Shown one piece after another: positions 1 to 7,563 of a stretch of 40,890 bases of DNA (position 1 is the first letter of the stretch; the number at the start of each line of letters is the position of its first letter). Source of the stretch: an uncultured Bacilli bacterium (GTDB lineage Bacteria > Bacillota_I > Bacilli_A > RF39 > UBA660); NCBI GenBank assembly GCA_944332435.1, contig CALVJW010000011.1:1-40890 (forward strand). The letters are read 5' to 3'. Position numbers and translations under genes: made by a program. The notes under the pieces are model-generated. The model saw only the letters and a program-made list of their open reading frames with translations. It was not told the origin of the DNA and searched no databases.

Positions 1-1548
1 ATCTTCTAGTTTTGCTATATTTGCCCCTTCTACAAGCCATGCAAACTTATAAATATATTCGGCATCTCCTGTTGCTATAATTATATCTTCTAGTTTTCCG
101 ATATTTGTTCCTTCTACAACAACCGCAAATTCACAAATAAATTTTACGTTTCCTGTTGCTATTATTGCAGATTCGAGCCTTTCAACATTGGCTCCCTCTA
201 CATCTTCTGCAAAACCGCAAATATATTTGGCATCTCCTGTTGCTATTATTGCTTCTTCTAATTTTTCAATGTTTGCTCCTTCTACTTTTCTTGCAAACCA
301 ATAAATATATTTGGCATTTCCGGTTGCTATAACGGCATCCTCGAGTTTTTCAATATTTGCTCTTTTCACATTTCTTGCAAAATCATAAATATATTCGAAA
401 TTTCCTGTTGTTATAATTGCATCTTCTAATTTTGATATATTTGTTCCTCCGACAAACCATGCAAACTTATAAATATATTCGGCATCTCCTGTTGTTATAA
501 TTGCTTCTTCTAGTTTTTCAACATTGGCTCCTTCTACATTTCTTGCAAAATCACAAATATATGAGGCATCTCCTGTTGCTATAATTGCATCTTCTAGTTT
601 TTCAACGTTTGCTCCTTCTATATTCTTTTCAAAGTCATAAATATATGAGGCATCTCCTGTTGCTATAATTGCATCTTCTAGCTTTTCAACATTGGCTCCT
701 TCTACATTCATTGCAAAATCATAAATATATTCTGCATTTCTTGTATTTATAACAGCAGTCTCTAACTTTGAAATGTTTGCTCCTTCTACACCATCTGCAA
801 ACAAATAAATATATTGGGCATCTCCTATTGCTATAATAGCGTTTTCTAATTTTGCGATATTTGCTCTTTTCACATCACTTGCAAAATAATAAATATAAGC
901 AGGATTGCCTATTTTTATAAGTGCATCTTCTAATTTTGGCACATTTGCGTTTTCCACCTCATGGGAAAACTCATAAATATATTTAGCACTTTCTATTGAT
1001 ATAATTGCTTTTTCTAATTTTTTGACATTGGCTTCTTTTACATATCTTGCAAAATCACAAATATATTCAGCCTCTCCTGTCGCTATCATTGCTTCTGCTA
1101 ATTTTGCAATATTTGCTCCTTTTACATATCTTGCAAAAGCATGCATATAATATACATTTCTTGTTGCTATAATACCTTCTTCTAACTTCGGAATATTTGC
1201 ATTTTCTACATTTATCGCAAACTCATAAATATACTCGACATTTCCAGTTGATATAATAGCGTCTTCTAATTTCTCTATATTTGCTCCTTCTACATATCTT
1301 GCAAAATCACAAATATATTCAGCCTCTCCTGTCGCTATGACAGCATCTTCTAATTTTGCAATATTTGCTCCGTCTACATCTTTTGCAAACCAATAAATAT
1401 ATTTAGCATCTCCTATTGCTATGATAGCATCCTCAAGCTTATCTAATACTCTTTTATTATTTTTTTTCTTTCCGCAAGCATAATTTAAAATCATGAATGC
1501 ATCGTTACAATTTAAAATTTCTTGTATTTCTTTTTTTTCTCTAACCAT
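1..1548 (-). CDS. 28-residue helical-repeat protein, partial (C-terminus beyond window)
   Basis: The frame is open from an ATG at 1548 to the window edge (516 codons), so the C-terminus is missing. A 36-residue N-terminal cap (MVREKKEIQEILN...) is followed by 17 complete 28-residue repeats and the start of an 18th. Each repeat follows the pattern KLEDAIIATG, then a DAxYIY turn and helix, then xFARxVEGANIE. The predicted shape is two short helices per unit, hence an alpha-solenoid. No signal peptide or membrane segment is seen, so it is probably cytoplasmic. The start is fixed by AAGGAAGG just upstream and by the matching cap of the neighbouring paralogue at 1715-3889. Its own promoter lies at 1574-1601. 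The family is not one I can name with certainty and no enzymatic motif is visible. Function unknown; protein or ligand binding is an inference from the repeat architecture. Confidence 0.8.
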   Translation of the reverse strand, partial: MVREKKEIQEILNCNDAFMILNYACGKKKNNKRVLDKLEDAIIAIGDAKYIYWFAKDVDGANIAKLEDAVIATGEAEYICDFARYVEGANIEKLEDAIISTGNVEYIYEFAINVENANIPKLEEGIIATRNVYYMHAFARYVKGANIAKLAEAMIATGEAEYICDFARYVKEANVKKLEKAIISIESAKYIYEFSHEVENANVPKLEDALIKIGNPAYIYYFASDVKRANIAKLENAIIAIGDAQYIYLFADGVEGANISKLETAVINTRNAEYIYDFAMNVEGANVEKLEDAIIATGDASYIYDFEKNIEGANVEKLEDAIIATGDASYICDFARNVEGANVEKLEEAIITTGDAEYIYKFAWFVGGTNISKLEDAIITTGNFEYIYDFARNVKRANIEKLEDAVIATGNAKYIYWFARKVEGANIEKLEEAIIATGDAKYICGFAEDVEGANVERLESAIIATGNVKFICEFAVVVEGTNIGKLEDIIIATGDAEYIYKFAWLVEGANIAKLED

Positions 1549-1573
1549 AAGTTTTCCTTCCTTTTGTTTTTTT

Positions 1574-1601
1574 ATTATAACATAAAAAGTTACATTGTCA
1601 A
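1574..1601 (-). promoter_or_regulatory. sigma-A-type promoter for the partial repeat gene
   Basis: On the minus strand, TTGACA (1601-1596), a 16-bp spacer and TATAAT (1579-1574) lie about 30 bp upstream of the ATG at 1548. Both hexamers are perfect. The same promoter, with the same spacer length, precedes the paralogue at 1715-3889. Confidence 0.85.
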
Positions 1602-1701
1602 CGAAATGCTAGTATCAAATACTCTGTTACTTCTTTAGAAAAATACCATACTAATATTGTTATTATCAATAAAATCGATATCGTACTATAACATAACAAA
1701 G

Positions 1702-1720
1702 GAGTGATCAGCAATCACTC
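1702..1720 (-). terminator. hairpin at the end of the 1715-3889 gene
   Basis: GAGTGAT and ATCACTC form a 7-bp stem overlapping the TGA stop. The following T-run is weak (CTTTG). The equivalent hairpin beside the decayed copy (4039-4059) has a clean T-run, so this looks like a weakened terminator. Confidence 0.5.
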
Positions 1721-3889
1721 TTCAAAACTATCTTTACTATATGTTGGCTTATTATTATATTCGATACATTTTGGTTTTTTACCACTACAAACTTGAGATG
1801 ATTCTTTTTCTAAAAAAGAATCTCTATGTAAATAGTATGATGACGTACTAAGTTCTTTTAATAACTTCAAGTATAAATCTTTTTTTCCATTATCTTTAGC
1901 ACTAGATGCAACAACATGTAAGAATACTTTTTCATCCGTCAAAGATATATTATTCAACCATTCAATCTCTTCTTTTGATAATAAAGGTTTAGTATCCGAG
2001 TTTTTATTCGAAGACTCTTGAATGTTTTCATGATTTTGTGTAGCTTGTTCTAAACCTTGAATATCCACTTCTTCAATTTTTGTAATAGCATCCTCTAATT
2101 TTCTAATATTTGCTCTTTTTACATCTCTTGCAAAAGAACAAATATCATCTACATTTCCGGTTGCTATAACGGCATCCTCGAGTTTTTCAATATTTGCTCC
2201 TCTTACATCAATAGCAAACTCACAAATATCATCTACATTTCCGGTTGCTATAACGGCATCTTCTAACTTTGTGATACTTGCTCCTTCTACATCTCTTGCA
2301 AACCTATAAATATATTTTAGATTTCTAGTTGCTATAACGGCATCCTCTAACTTTGTGATACTCGCTCTTTTTACATCTCTTGCAAAATAATAAATATATC
2401 CGGCATCTCCAACTGTTATAATTGCATCTTCTAATTTTGTTATATCTGCATCTTCTACATTTCTTGCAAAAGAACAAATATCATCCCCATTTCCGGTTGC
2501 TATAACGGCATCTTCTAGTTTTTCAATGTTTGCTCCGTTTACTTCTCTTGCAAACTCATGTATATATTTGACATTTCCTATTGCTATAACAGCATCCTCG
2601 AGTTTTTCAATATTTGCCCTTTTGACATATAATGCAAAATAATAAATATATTCAGCATCTCCGATTTTTATAATTGCATCCTCTAATTTTGAGAAATTAT
2701 CTCTTTTTGCATCTCTTGCAAAGAGGCAAATATATTCGGCATTTTCTGTTTTTATAATGGCATCTTCTAATTTTAGTACATTTACTCCTTTTACATCTCT
2801 TGCAAACCTATAAATATAGTCTGCGCTTCCTGTTCCTATAATAGTGTCTTCTAACTTTGAAATATTTGTTCCTTTTACGTATCTGGCAAAATAATATATA
2901 TATTTAGCAGTTCCTATTCCTATAATAGTGTCTTCTAACTTTAAAATATTTGCTCCTTTTACGTATCTGGCAAAATAATATATATATTCGGCATCTCCTG
3001 TTGCTATAATGGCATCTTCTAATTTTTCAATGTTTGCTCCTTCTACTTTTCTTGCAAACCTATAAATATATTGGACATTTCCTATTGCTATGATAGCATC
3101 TTCTAATTTTTCAATGTTTGCTCCCTCTACATCTCTTGCAAACCTATAAATATATTCGGCATTTCCTATTGCTATTATTGCTTCTTCTAATTTATCAATG
3201 TTTATTCCTTCTACCTCTGTTGCAAAATTATAAATATACTCGGCATCTCCTGTTGCTATTATTGCTTCTTCTAATTTTTCAATGTTTGCTCCTTCTACAT
3301 CTCTTGCAAACCAATAAATATATTTGGCATCTCCTATTGCTATTATTGCTTCTTCTAATTTATCAATGTTTGTTCCTTCTACCTCTGTTGCAAAATTATA
3401 AATATACTCGGCATCTCCTGTTGCTATTATTGCTTCTTCTAATTTTTCAATGTTTGCTCCTTCTACTTTTCTTGCAAACCAATAAATATATTTGGCATCT
3501 CCTATTGATATAATTGCTTTTTCTAATTTTTCAACATTTGCATTTTCCACTATATATGCAAAATAAGCAATATATTGTGCATTCCCCGTTGTTATAATTG
3601 CATCTTCTAATTTTTCAATATTTGCTCCTTTTACATTTTCTGCAAAAGAACAAATATGATTTGCTTTTCCTATTGCTATGATAGCATCTTCTAATTTTGA
3701 GATGTTTACCATTTTCACCTCTCTTGCAAAAAAACAAATATAACTTGGATCACCAATTTTTATAAGAGCATCTTCTAGTTTACCTAATGCTCCTTTACTA
3801 AATTTACTCTTTCTTCGAGCATAATCCAAAATTATATCTTTATCATTATATTTTAAAACTTCTTGTATTTCTATTTCTTCTCTGAACAT
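1715..3889 (-). CDS. 28-residue helical-repeat protein, complete (724 aa)
   Basis: A 36-residue cap (MFREEIEIQEVLK...) leads into 20 uninterrupted 28-residue repeats (about residues 37-596), a partial 21st, and a unique C-terminal region of roughly 110 residues (LLSKEEIEWLNNISLTDEK...). Repeats start KLED/KLEE, carry a YIYxFA core and end GANIE. The residue before FA varies widely (W, N, R, Y, E, S, L), while YIY and FA are nearly fixed. The open frame extends 19 codons upstream of 3889, but that extension covers the promoter. AGGAG before the ATG at 3889 and the paralogue's cap decide the start. No signal peptide, membrane helix or catalytic motif is visible. It is likely a cytoplasmic solenoid that binds something; the ligand is unknown. 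A related C-terminus persists in the remnant at 4060-4420. Confidence 0.85.
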   Translation of the reverse strand: MFREEIEIQEVLKYNDKDIILDYARRKSKFSKGALGKLEDALIKIGDPSYICFFAREVKMVNISKLEDAIIAIGKANHICSFAENVKGANIEKLEDAIITTGNAQYIAYFAYIVENANVEKLEKAIISIGDAKYIYWFARKVEGANIEKLEEAIIATGDAEYIYNFATEVEGTNIDKLEEAIIAIGDAKYIYWFARDVEGANIEKLEEAIIATGDAEYIYNFATEVEGINIDKLEEAIIAIGNAEYIYRFARDVEGANIEKLEDAIIAIGNVQYIYRFARKVEGANIEKLEDAIIATGDAEYIYYFARYVKGANILKLEDTIIGIGTAKYIYYFARYVKGTNISKLEDTIIGTGSADYIYRFARDVKGVNVLKLEDAIIKTENAEYICLFARDAKRDNFSKLEDAIIKIGDAEYIYYFALYVKRANIEKLEDAVIAIGNVKYIHEFAREVNGANIEKLEDAVIATGNGDDICSFARNVEDADITKLEDAIITVGDAGYIYYFARDVKRASITKLEDAVIATRNLKYIYRFARDVEGASITKLEDAVIATGNVDDICEFAIDVRGANIEKLEDAVIATGNVDDICSFARDVKRANIRKLEDAITKIEEVDIQGLEQATQNHENIQESSNKNSDTKPLLSKEEIEWLNNISLTDEKVFLHVVASSAKDNGKKDLYLKLLKELSTSSYYLHRDSFLEKESSQVCSGKKPKCIEYNNKPTYSKDSFEE
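3165..3500 (-). repeat. near-identical tandem 168-bp duplication inside the repeat gene
   Basis: Bases 3165-3332 and 3333-3500 match almost base for base at a shift of 168 bp, which is exactly two 28-codon units. The adjacent repeats are far more diverged, so this is a recent in-frame amplification of a two-repeat block. Confidence 0.85.
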
Positions 3890-3914
3890 AAATTTTTTCT
3901 CCTTTTGTTTTGTT

Positions 3915-3942
3915 ATTATAACATATAACACTACATTGTCAA
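3915..3942 (-). promoter_or_regulatory. sigma-A-type promoter for the 724-aa repeat gene
   Basis: TTGACA (3942-3937), a 16-bp spacer and TATAAT (3920-3915) lie on the minus strand just upstream of the AGGAG site and the ATG at 3889. The promoter and about 100 bp upstream of it resemble the region upstream of the partial paralogue. Confidence 0.85.
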
Positions 3943-4038
3943 CCAAACGCTAGTATCAAATATTTTGTTACTTTTTGAGAAAAATAATATACCAATATTG
4001 TTATAGTCAATAAAATAGTCATCATTCTAAAACATAAT

Positions 4039-4059
4039 AAAAAAGTGATAAGTAATCAC
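4039..4059 (-). terminator. terminator beside the decayed repeat-gene copy
   Basis: On the minus strand a GTGAT/ATCAC stem with a 5-nt loop is followed by six T residues. Position and sequence match the hairpin at 1702-1720, so the duplicated unit included its terminator. Confidence 0.55.
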
Positions 4060-4420
4060 ACTTCAAGCCTATCTTAACTATATATAATATGATAACGTAC
4101 TAAGTTCTTTTAATAACTACAATGTGAATCTTTTTTTCCATTATCTTTAACAATAGATGCAACAGCATGTAAAAATACTTTTTCATCCGTCAAAGATATA
4201 TTAATCAACCATTTGATTTCTTCTTTTGATAATAAGGTTTTTAAATCTAAACTTTGGAAATTCCATTTTTCAATAATTTGTTTAAATCTATTAATATATT
4301 TTGCATCGTCTATCGCTATGATAGTGTCTTCTAATTTACCTAATACTTCTTCACTAATATGTTTCTTTTTTTACTATTATAATATAAAATTATCTAAGTA
4401 TTTAATGTTACAATAAATAA
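4060..4420 (-). pseudogene. decayed third copy of the repeat gene (repeats deleted)
   Basis: Read on the minus strand, this stretch starts with a cap-like segment carrying several in-frame stops, then VLGKLEDTIIAIDDAKYINRF (one repeat start). It then jumps directly to the family's C-terminal region (LLSKEEIKWLINISLTDEK, KVFLHAVASIVKDNGKK). A 1-base deletion relative to the live gene, just before the LLKEL segment, shifts the frame into TAA. All internal repeats are gone. The flanking terminator and the order cap, repeat, tail match the live gene at 1715-3889. This is a whole-gene duplicate that lost its repeats by deletion and then decayed. Nonsense codons in the cap and the frameshift make a functional product very unlikely. 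Confidence 0.8.
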
Positions 4421-4763
4421 AAAAAATAACTATTGTTTATTTTGATTATAAAACTAAGTTCATTCAACTAATAAAAGTCAATATTTTATTTATATGGCGA
4501 AAACCGATAATATCATTTATAAGGTAATGAGACCTAGAATGACTAAACACAATCATAAAGTTGAAATAAAAGAAAAATAAGTAACAAAGATTTTATTCAT
4601 ACATCAGTTTTTTATACAACATTTCATTTCAATTATAATGACGGAATACTTTTAAAGTAAAACATAGATTATCATTATAAATTTCATTATAGATATCTAA
4701 TTCAGTACAAAGTTTTAGGGCATATGTATACACACAACATCTGATAAATACATATATTACATT
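4421..4763. other. AT-rich intergenic stretch without a supported gene
   Basis: It separates the minus-strand repeat family from the plus-strand YjcZ-like gene. A 28-codon ATG frame (4494-4580, plus) is present but has no ribosome site. No convincing RNA structure or promoter was found. Confidence 0.5.
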
Positions 4764-4778
4764 GAAGGAGGTTATACT

Positions 4779-4949
4779 ATGTATTACTATGGTGGATACC
4801 AAGGTTACGGATGTGGCTGCGGTGGTGGTTTCCCTTATGCTGGTGGTTACGGATGTGGCACTGGATACGGAGCTGCAATCGTATTAGTATTATTTATTTT
4901 ATTAGTAATTGTCATCGGTGCTCGTTCTTTTGGACCTTGTGGCAGATAA
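4779..4949 (+). CDS. YjcZ-like small glycine/tyrosine-rich membrane peptide (56 aa)
   Basis: The product is MYYYGGYQGYGCGCGGGFPY, a second Gly/Tyr/Cys segment, then a hydrophobic stretch AAIVLVLFILLVIVIGA and a short RSFGPCGR tail. A Gly/Tyr-rich head joined to an LFILLVIVGA-type helix is the hallmark of the YjcZ/tiny transmembrane family known from spore-forming Bacilli. A strong GAAGGAGG site seven bases before the ATG and a good terminator right after the stop support a real, well-translated gene. The helix is at about residues 33-48. Four Cys in the head and tail (C12, C14, C26, C54) could be cross-linked or metal-bound, which is inference. The family is linked to sporulation in Bacillus; whether this organism sporulates is not shown by the window. 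Confidence 0.8.
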   Translation: MYYYGGYQGYGCGCGGGFPYAGGYGCGTGYGAAIVLVLFILLVIVIGARSFGPCGR

Positions 4950-4953
4950 TAAA

Positions 4954-4979
4954 AGAAGCAAGTTTTGCTTCTTTTTTTT
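4954..4979 (+). terminator. intrinsic terminator after the YjcZ-like gene
   Basis: AGAAGCAA (4954-4961) pairs perfectly with TTGCTTCT (4965-4972) across a GTT loop, followed by a run of T. Confidence 0.9.
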
Positions 4980-4984
4980 ATCTT

Positions 4985-5016
4985 TTCACGTCAAATAAAG
5001 AATTTTATGGTAAAAT
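4985..5016 (+). promoter_or_regulatory. extended -10 promoter for def
   Basis: TGG followed by TAAAAT (5008-5016) forms an extended -10, with no good -35 (TTCACG is loosely placed). It sits between the upstream terminator and the GGAG site of def, so def and the next gene probably start here. Confidence 0.45.
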
Positions 5017-5034
5017 AAAATTGGAGTTGATTTT

Positions 5035-5586
5035 ATGAAATTTAAAGCGCTAGATATATTAGATGAAAAAGATAAACATCTTAGAAAAAAAAGTGAAGAA
5101 GTATCCTTTCCATTATCTAAAGAAGATAAGAAGCTTATTCAAAGAGCAATTGACCATTTAACATATAGTCAAATTGAGGAATATGAAAAAAAATATGAGT
5201 TACGCCCTGGAATGGGACTTGCTTTCCCACAATTAGGATTAAATAAAAGAATTATTATTATTGTTCATGAAGTGGAAGATGGCGTATTCGATAATTATGT
5301 CTTTATTAATCCAACAATTGTCAGTGAGTCAACAGAAATGATTGCCGCTGAAGCTGGTGAAGGCTGTCTAAGTGTTAATCGTGAAGTAGAAGGACATGTT
5401 CCAAGGCATGCTCGTGTCACGGTAGAAGGATATGATGAAGATGGTAATAAAATTCGTGTTCGTGCAAGAGAAGAACTTGCAATTGCATTTCAACACGAGA
5501 TAGACCATTTAAATGGAATTTTATTTTATGATCGAATTAATAAGAAAAAGCCATTCTTTACAGAAGATGAAATGCGACTAATTTAG
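5035..5586 (+). CDS. def: peptide deformylase
   Basis: This metalloenzyme removes the formyl group from the N-terminal Met of new proteins, at the ribosome exit. All three family motifs are present: GMGLAFPQLG (residues 59-68, with Phe where Ala is usual), EGCLS (109-113, metal-ligand Cys111) and HEIDH (154-158, metal-ligand His154 and His158 with catalytic Glu155). At 183 residues, with an insertion before motif 2, it fits the Gram-positive type 2 enzymes. GGAG precedes the ATG. It begins an apparent two-gene unit with the arylsulfotransferase-family gene 11 bp downstream. Trigger factor, which acts on the same nascent chains, lies elsewhere in the window (37725-38978). Confidence 0.96.
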   Translation: MKFKALDILDEKDKHLRKKSEEVSFPLSKEDKKLIQRAIDHLTYSQIEEYEKKYELRPGMGLAFPQLGLNKRIIIIVHEVEDGVFDNYVFINPTIVSESTEMIAAEAGEGCLSVNREVEGHVPRHARVTVEGYDEDGNKIRVRAREELAIAFQHEIDHLNGILFYDRINKKKPFFTEDEMRLI

Positions 5587-5597
5587 GGAGGATAAAA

Positions 5598-7535
5598 ATG
5601 AAAACATTATATAAATTTTTAATATTAATCACACTTGCTTGTGCTGCTTCCATCTTTATTTATTATAAAGTTGATAGAGCAAAGCCACTAAAAGAAATCA
5701 AAGATACACTAATAGTGCAAGAAGAATTAGAAAAAGAATTTTTAAAAAAGACCAATTACTCTTTTGAAGATCCAAAAATAGTAGTAGACCCATATGGGAT
5801 TTCGCCATTAACGGCTCTTATTATTTTTGAAACAAAAGATTTAACTACACCTACCGTTACGATTAAAGGAAAAGATGAGCTTACAACATTTACACATACT
5901 TTTACGCCAAATAAAAAGCACATCTTACCAATTTATGGATTATATCCTAATAAAGATAATGAAGTAGAAATTAAAATTAATGATAAAAAAACTACCGTTC
6001 ATATTAAAACTGGAGAATTACCAAAAGATTTTGCTTTACCAACAAATGTAGAAGCAGATAAAGATGAATTGGATAATGAATTATATTTTTTTACACCATC
6101 TAGTGAAGGATATACATGTGCTTATGATGTAAATGGTGATGTAAGATGGTATCTTACTAAAAAATATGTATGGGATATTAAAAGATTAGAAAATGGAAAT
6201 TTATTATTAAGTAGTGAACGCCTAGTTAATCCTCCTTACTATACAACTGGATTAGTAGAAATTGGGTTGACTGGAAAAATTTATTTTGAATATTCTCTAC
6301 CTGGTGGATATCATCATGACGTAGTAGAAATGCCAAATGGAAACTTCCTTGTTGCTAGCGATGATTTTGCTAGTGGGAATGGTACAGTAGAAGATTATAT
6401 TGTTGAAGTAGATCGTAAGACAGGAGAGATTGTAAAAGAAATTGATTTAAAAAATATCTTACCAACAGATGAAGGAAAAAGTGAAAATTGGACAGAATAT
6501 GATTGGTTCCATAACAATGCTGTTTGGTACGATGAAAAAACAAACTCAATTACATTATCTGGAAGACATCAAGATGCAGTTGTTAATATTAACTATGACA
6601 CAGAAGAAATCAACTGGATTATTGGTGATCCAGAAGGATGGGATAAAAAATATCAAAAGTATTTCTTTACAATAGAAGGTGACGATGAATTTGATTGGCA
6701 ATATGCTCAACATGCAGCTATGATATTACCAAATGGAAATGTATTTATCTTTGATAATGGAAATAATCGTTCGAAAAAGAAAGAAAACTATATTAAAGCA
6801 GAAGATAACTTTAGTCGAGGTGTTATCTATGATATCAATCAAGAAGATATGACAATTAAACAAGTTTGGGAGTACGGAAAAGAATTAGGTAGTGACTTCT
6901 ACTCTCCTTATATTTCGGATGTCGACTATTTTAGTGAAGGACATTATTTAATCCATTCTGGAGGAATTAGTTCTACCAATGGAAAACCAAATAATACTCC
7001 AGCAAGTTTTAATAAAAATGTAAAATTAAATAGTATTACAGTAGAAGTAAAAGATGATGAAGAAATTTTTAGAATCGAACTTCCAACAAATAATTATCGT
7101 AGTGAAAAGATGCCATTATATTCTAATAGTGTTTATAAAACAGGAAAAGCTGTTCGTCTTGGAAGTCTTGGAACAACGGAAGCAACTGGAAAAAATAAGT
7201 TAATTCTTTTCCCAAATCGTATTGATAAAGATTATAAAAGTCATGATATTTCAATTACAAAAGAAGTAGATCGTATCGTATTTACTGGTACATTTAAGAA
7301 AAGTGATAAAGTAGAAATTATTTTAGATAACCTAGTTGATAAAAGGACTTATCCACTTGTTATTTCTAAGAAACCATATACGGCTATGTGTATTGATGTA
7401 TTTAATGAAGAAGAAAAGAAAAATGGAATTCAAGTTACAAAATATATCAATGATGAAGGCATGCATGGAAAATATTATATTTACGTTAGAATTAATGGGA
7501 AAACATACGATATTGACAAATATGTATCATATTAA
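5598..7535 (+). CDS. arylsulfotransferase (ASST) family protein, membrane-anchored
   Basis: ASST enzymes move a sulfate group between phenolic compounds without PAPS, through a sulfo-histidine. The order here is an N-terminal hydrophobic anchor (about residues 5-23), an Ig-like N-terminal domain (about 55-140), then a beta-propeller. Residues aligned by eye with the known catalytic set are present: His239/His240 (GGYHHDVVEMPNG), His305 and Asn307 (DWFHNNAVW), Arg323 (SGRHQDAVVN) and the putative nucleophile His372 (YAQHAAMILPNG). A Cys at residue 15 follows ITLA, but this is a poor lipobox, so a signal anchor is more likely than a lipoprotein. The active domain should be outside the cell. GGGAGGA precedes the ATG, 11 bp after def, so the pair may be cotranscribed. 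At 645 residues it is of normal family length. The substrate is unknown. Confidence 0.85.
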   Translation: MKTLYKFLILITLACAASIFIYYKVDRAKPLKEIKDTLIVQEELEKEFLKKTNYSFEDPKIVVDPYGISPLTALIIFETKDLTTPTVTIKGKDELTTFTHTFTPNKKHILPIYGLYPNKDNEVEIKINDKKTTVHIKTGELPKDFALPTNVEADKDELDNELYFFTPSSEGYTCAYDVNGDVRWYLTKKYVWDIKRLENGNLLLSSERLVNPPYYTTGLVEIGLTGKIYFEYSLPGGYHHDVVEMPNGNFLVASDDFASGNGTVEDYIVEVDRKTGEIVKEIDLKNILPTDEGKSENWTEYDWFHNNAVWYDEKTNSITLSGRHQDAVVNINYDTEEINWIIGDPEGWDKKYQKYFFTIEGDDEFDWQYAQHAAMILPNGNVFIFDNGNNRSKKKENYIKAEDNFSRGVIYDINQEDMTIKQVWEYGKELGSDFYSPYISDVDYFSEGHYLIHSGGISSTNGKPNNTPASFNKNVKLNSITVEVKDDEEIFRIELPTNNYRSEKMPLYSNSVYKTGKAVRLGSLGTTEATGKNKLILFPNRIDKDYKSHDISITKEVDRIVFTGTFKKSDKVEIILDNLVDKRTYPLVISKKPYTAMCIDVFNEEEKKNGIQVTKYINDEGMHGKYYIYVRINGKTYDIDKYVSY

Positions 7536-7563
7536 AAAATATTGCTTTTTAGCAATATTTTTT
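7534..7563. terminator. bidirectional terminator between convergent genes
   Basis: A perfect 13-bp AT-rich stem (7534-7546 with 7551-7563) has a TTTT loop and A/T runs on both sides. It overlaps the stops of both the ASST gene (plus) and ylmH (minus), so it can serve both. Confidence 0.85.

Noticed and set aside
1-1548. CRISPR-like regular spacing of short motifs in the left region
   Set aside because: The 84-bp period is in-frame protein repeats with many substitutions. There are no exact repeats separated by unique spacers and no cas genes.
3118-3513. 131-codon leucine-rich plus-strand frame
   Set aside because: It is antisense to the 28-residue repeats. The period of 84 bp without antisense stops creates a repetitive shadow frame with no ribosome site.
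4213-4416. 67-codon plus-strand frame
   Set aside because: It lies antisense to the decayed repeat-gene copy, whose minus-strand similarity explains the sequence.
4494-4580. 28-codon plus-strand frame starting MAKTDNIIYKV
   Set aside because: No ribosome site or promoter and no recognisable similarity. It may be a chance frame or a trace of older coding sequence.
4732-4759. AC-17 bp-CATATATTA, a match to a sigma-K-type promoter before the YjcZ-like gene
   Set aside because: The start of transcription would fall inside the GAAGGAGG site, leaving no usable leader. The match is probably chance in AT-rich DNA.
4811-5038. 75-codon frame rich in Trp and Cys
   Set aside because: It overlaps the YjcZ-like gene in another frame and crosses the terminator; no ribosome site.
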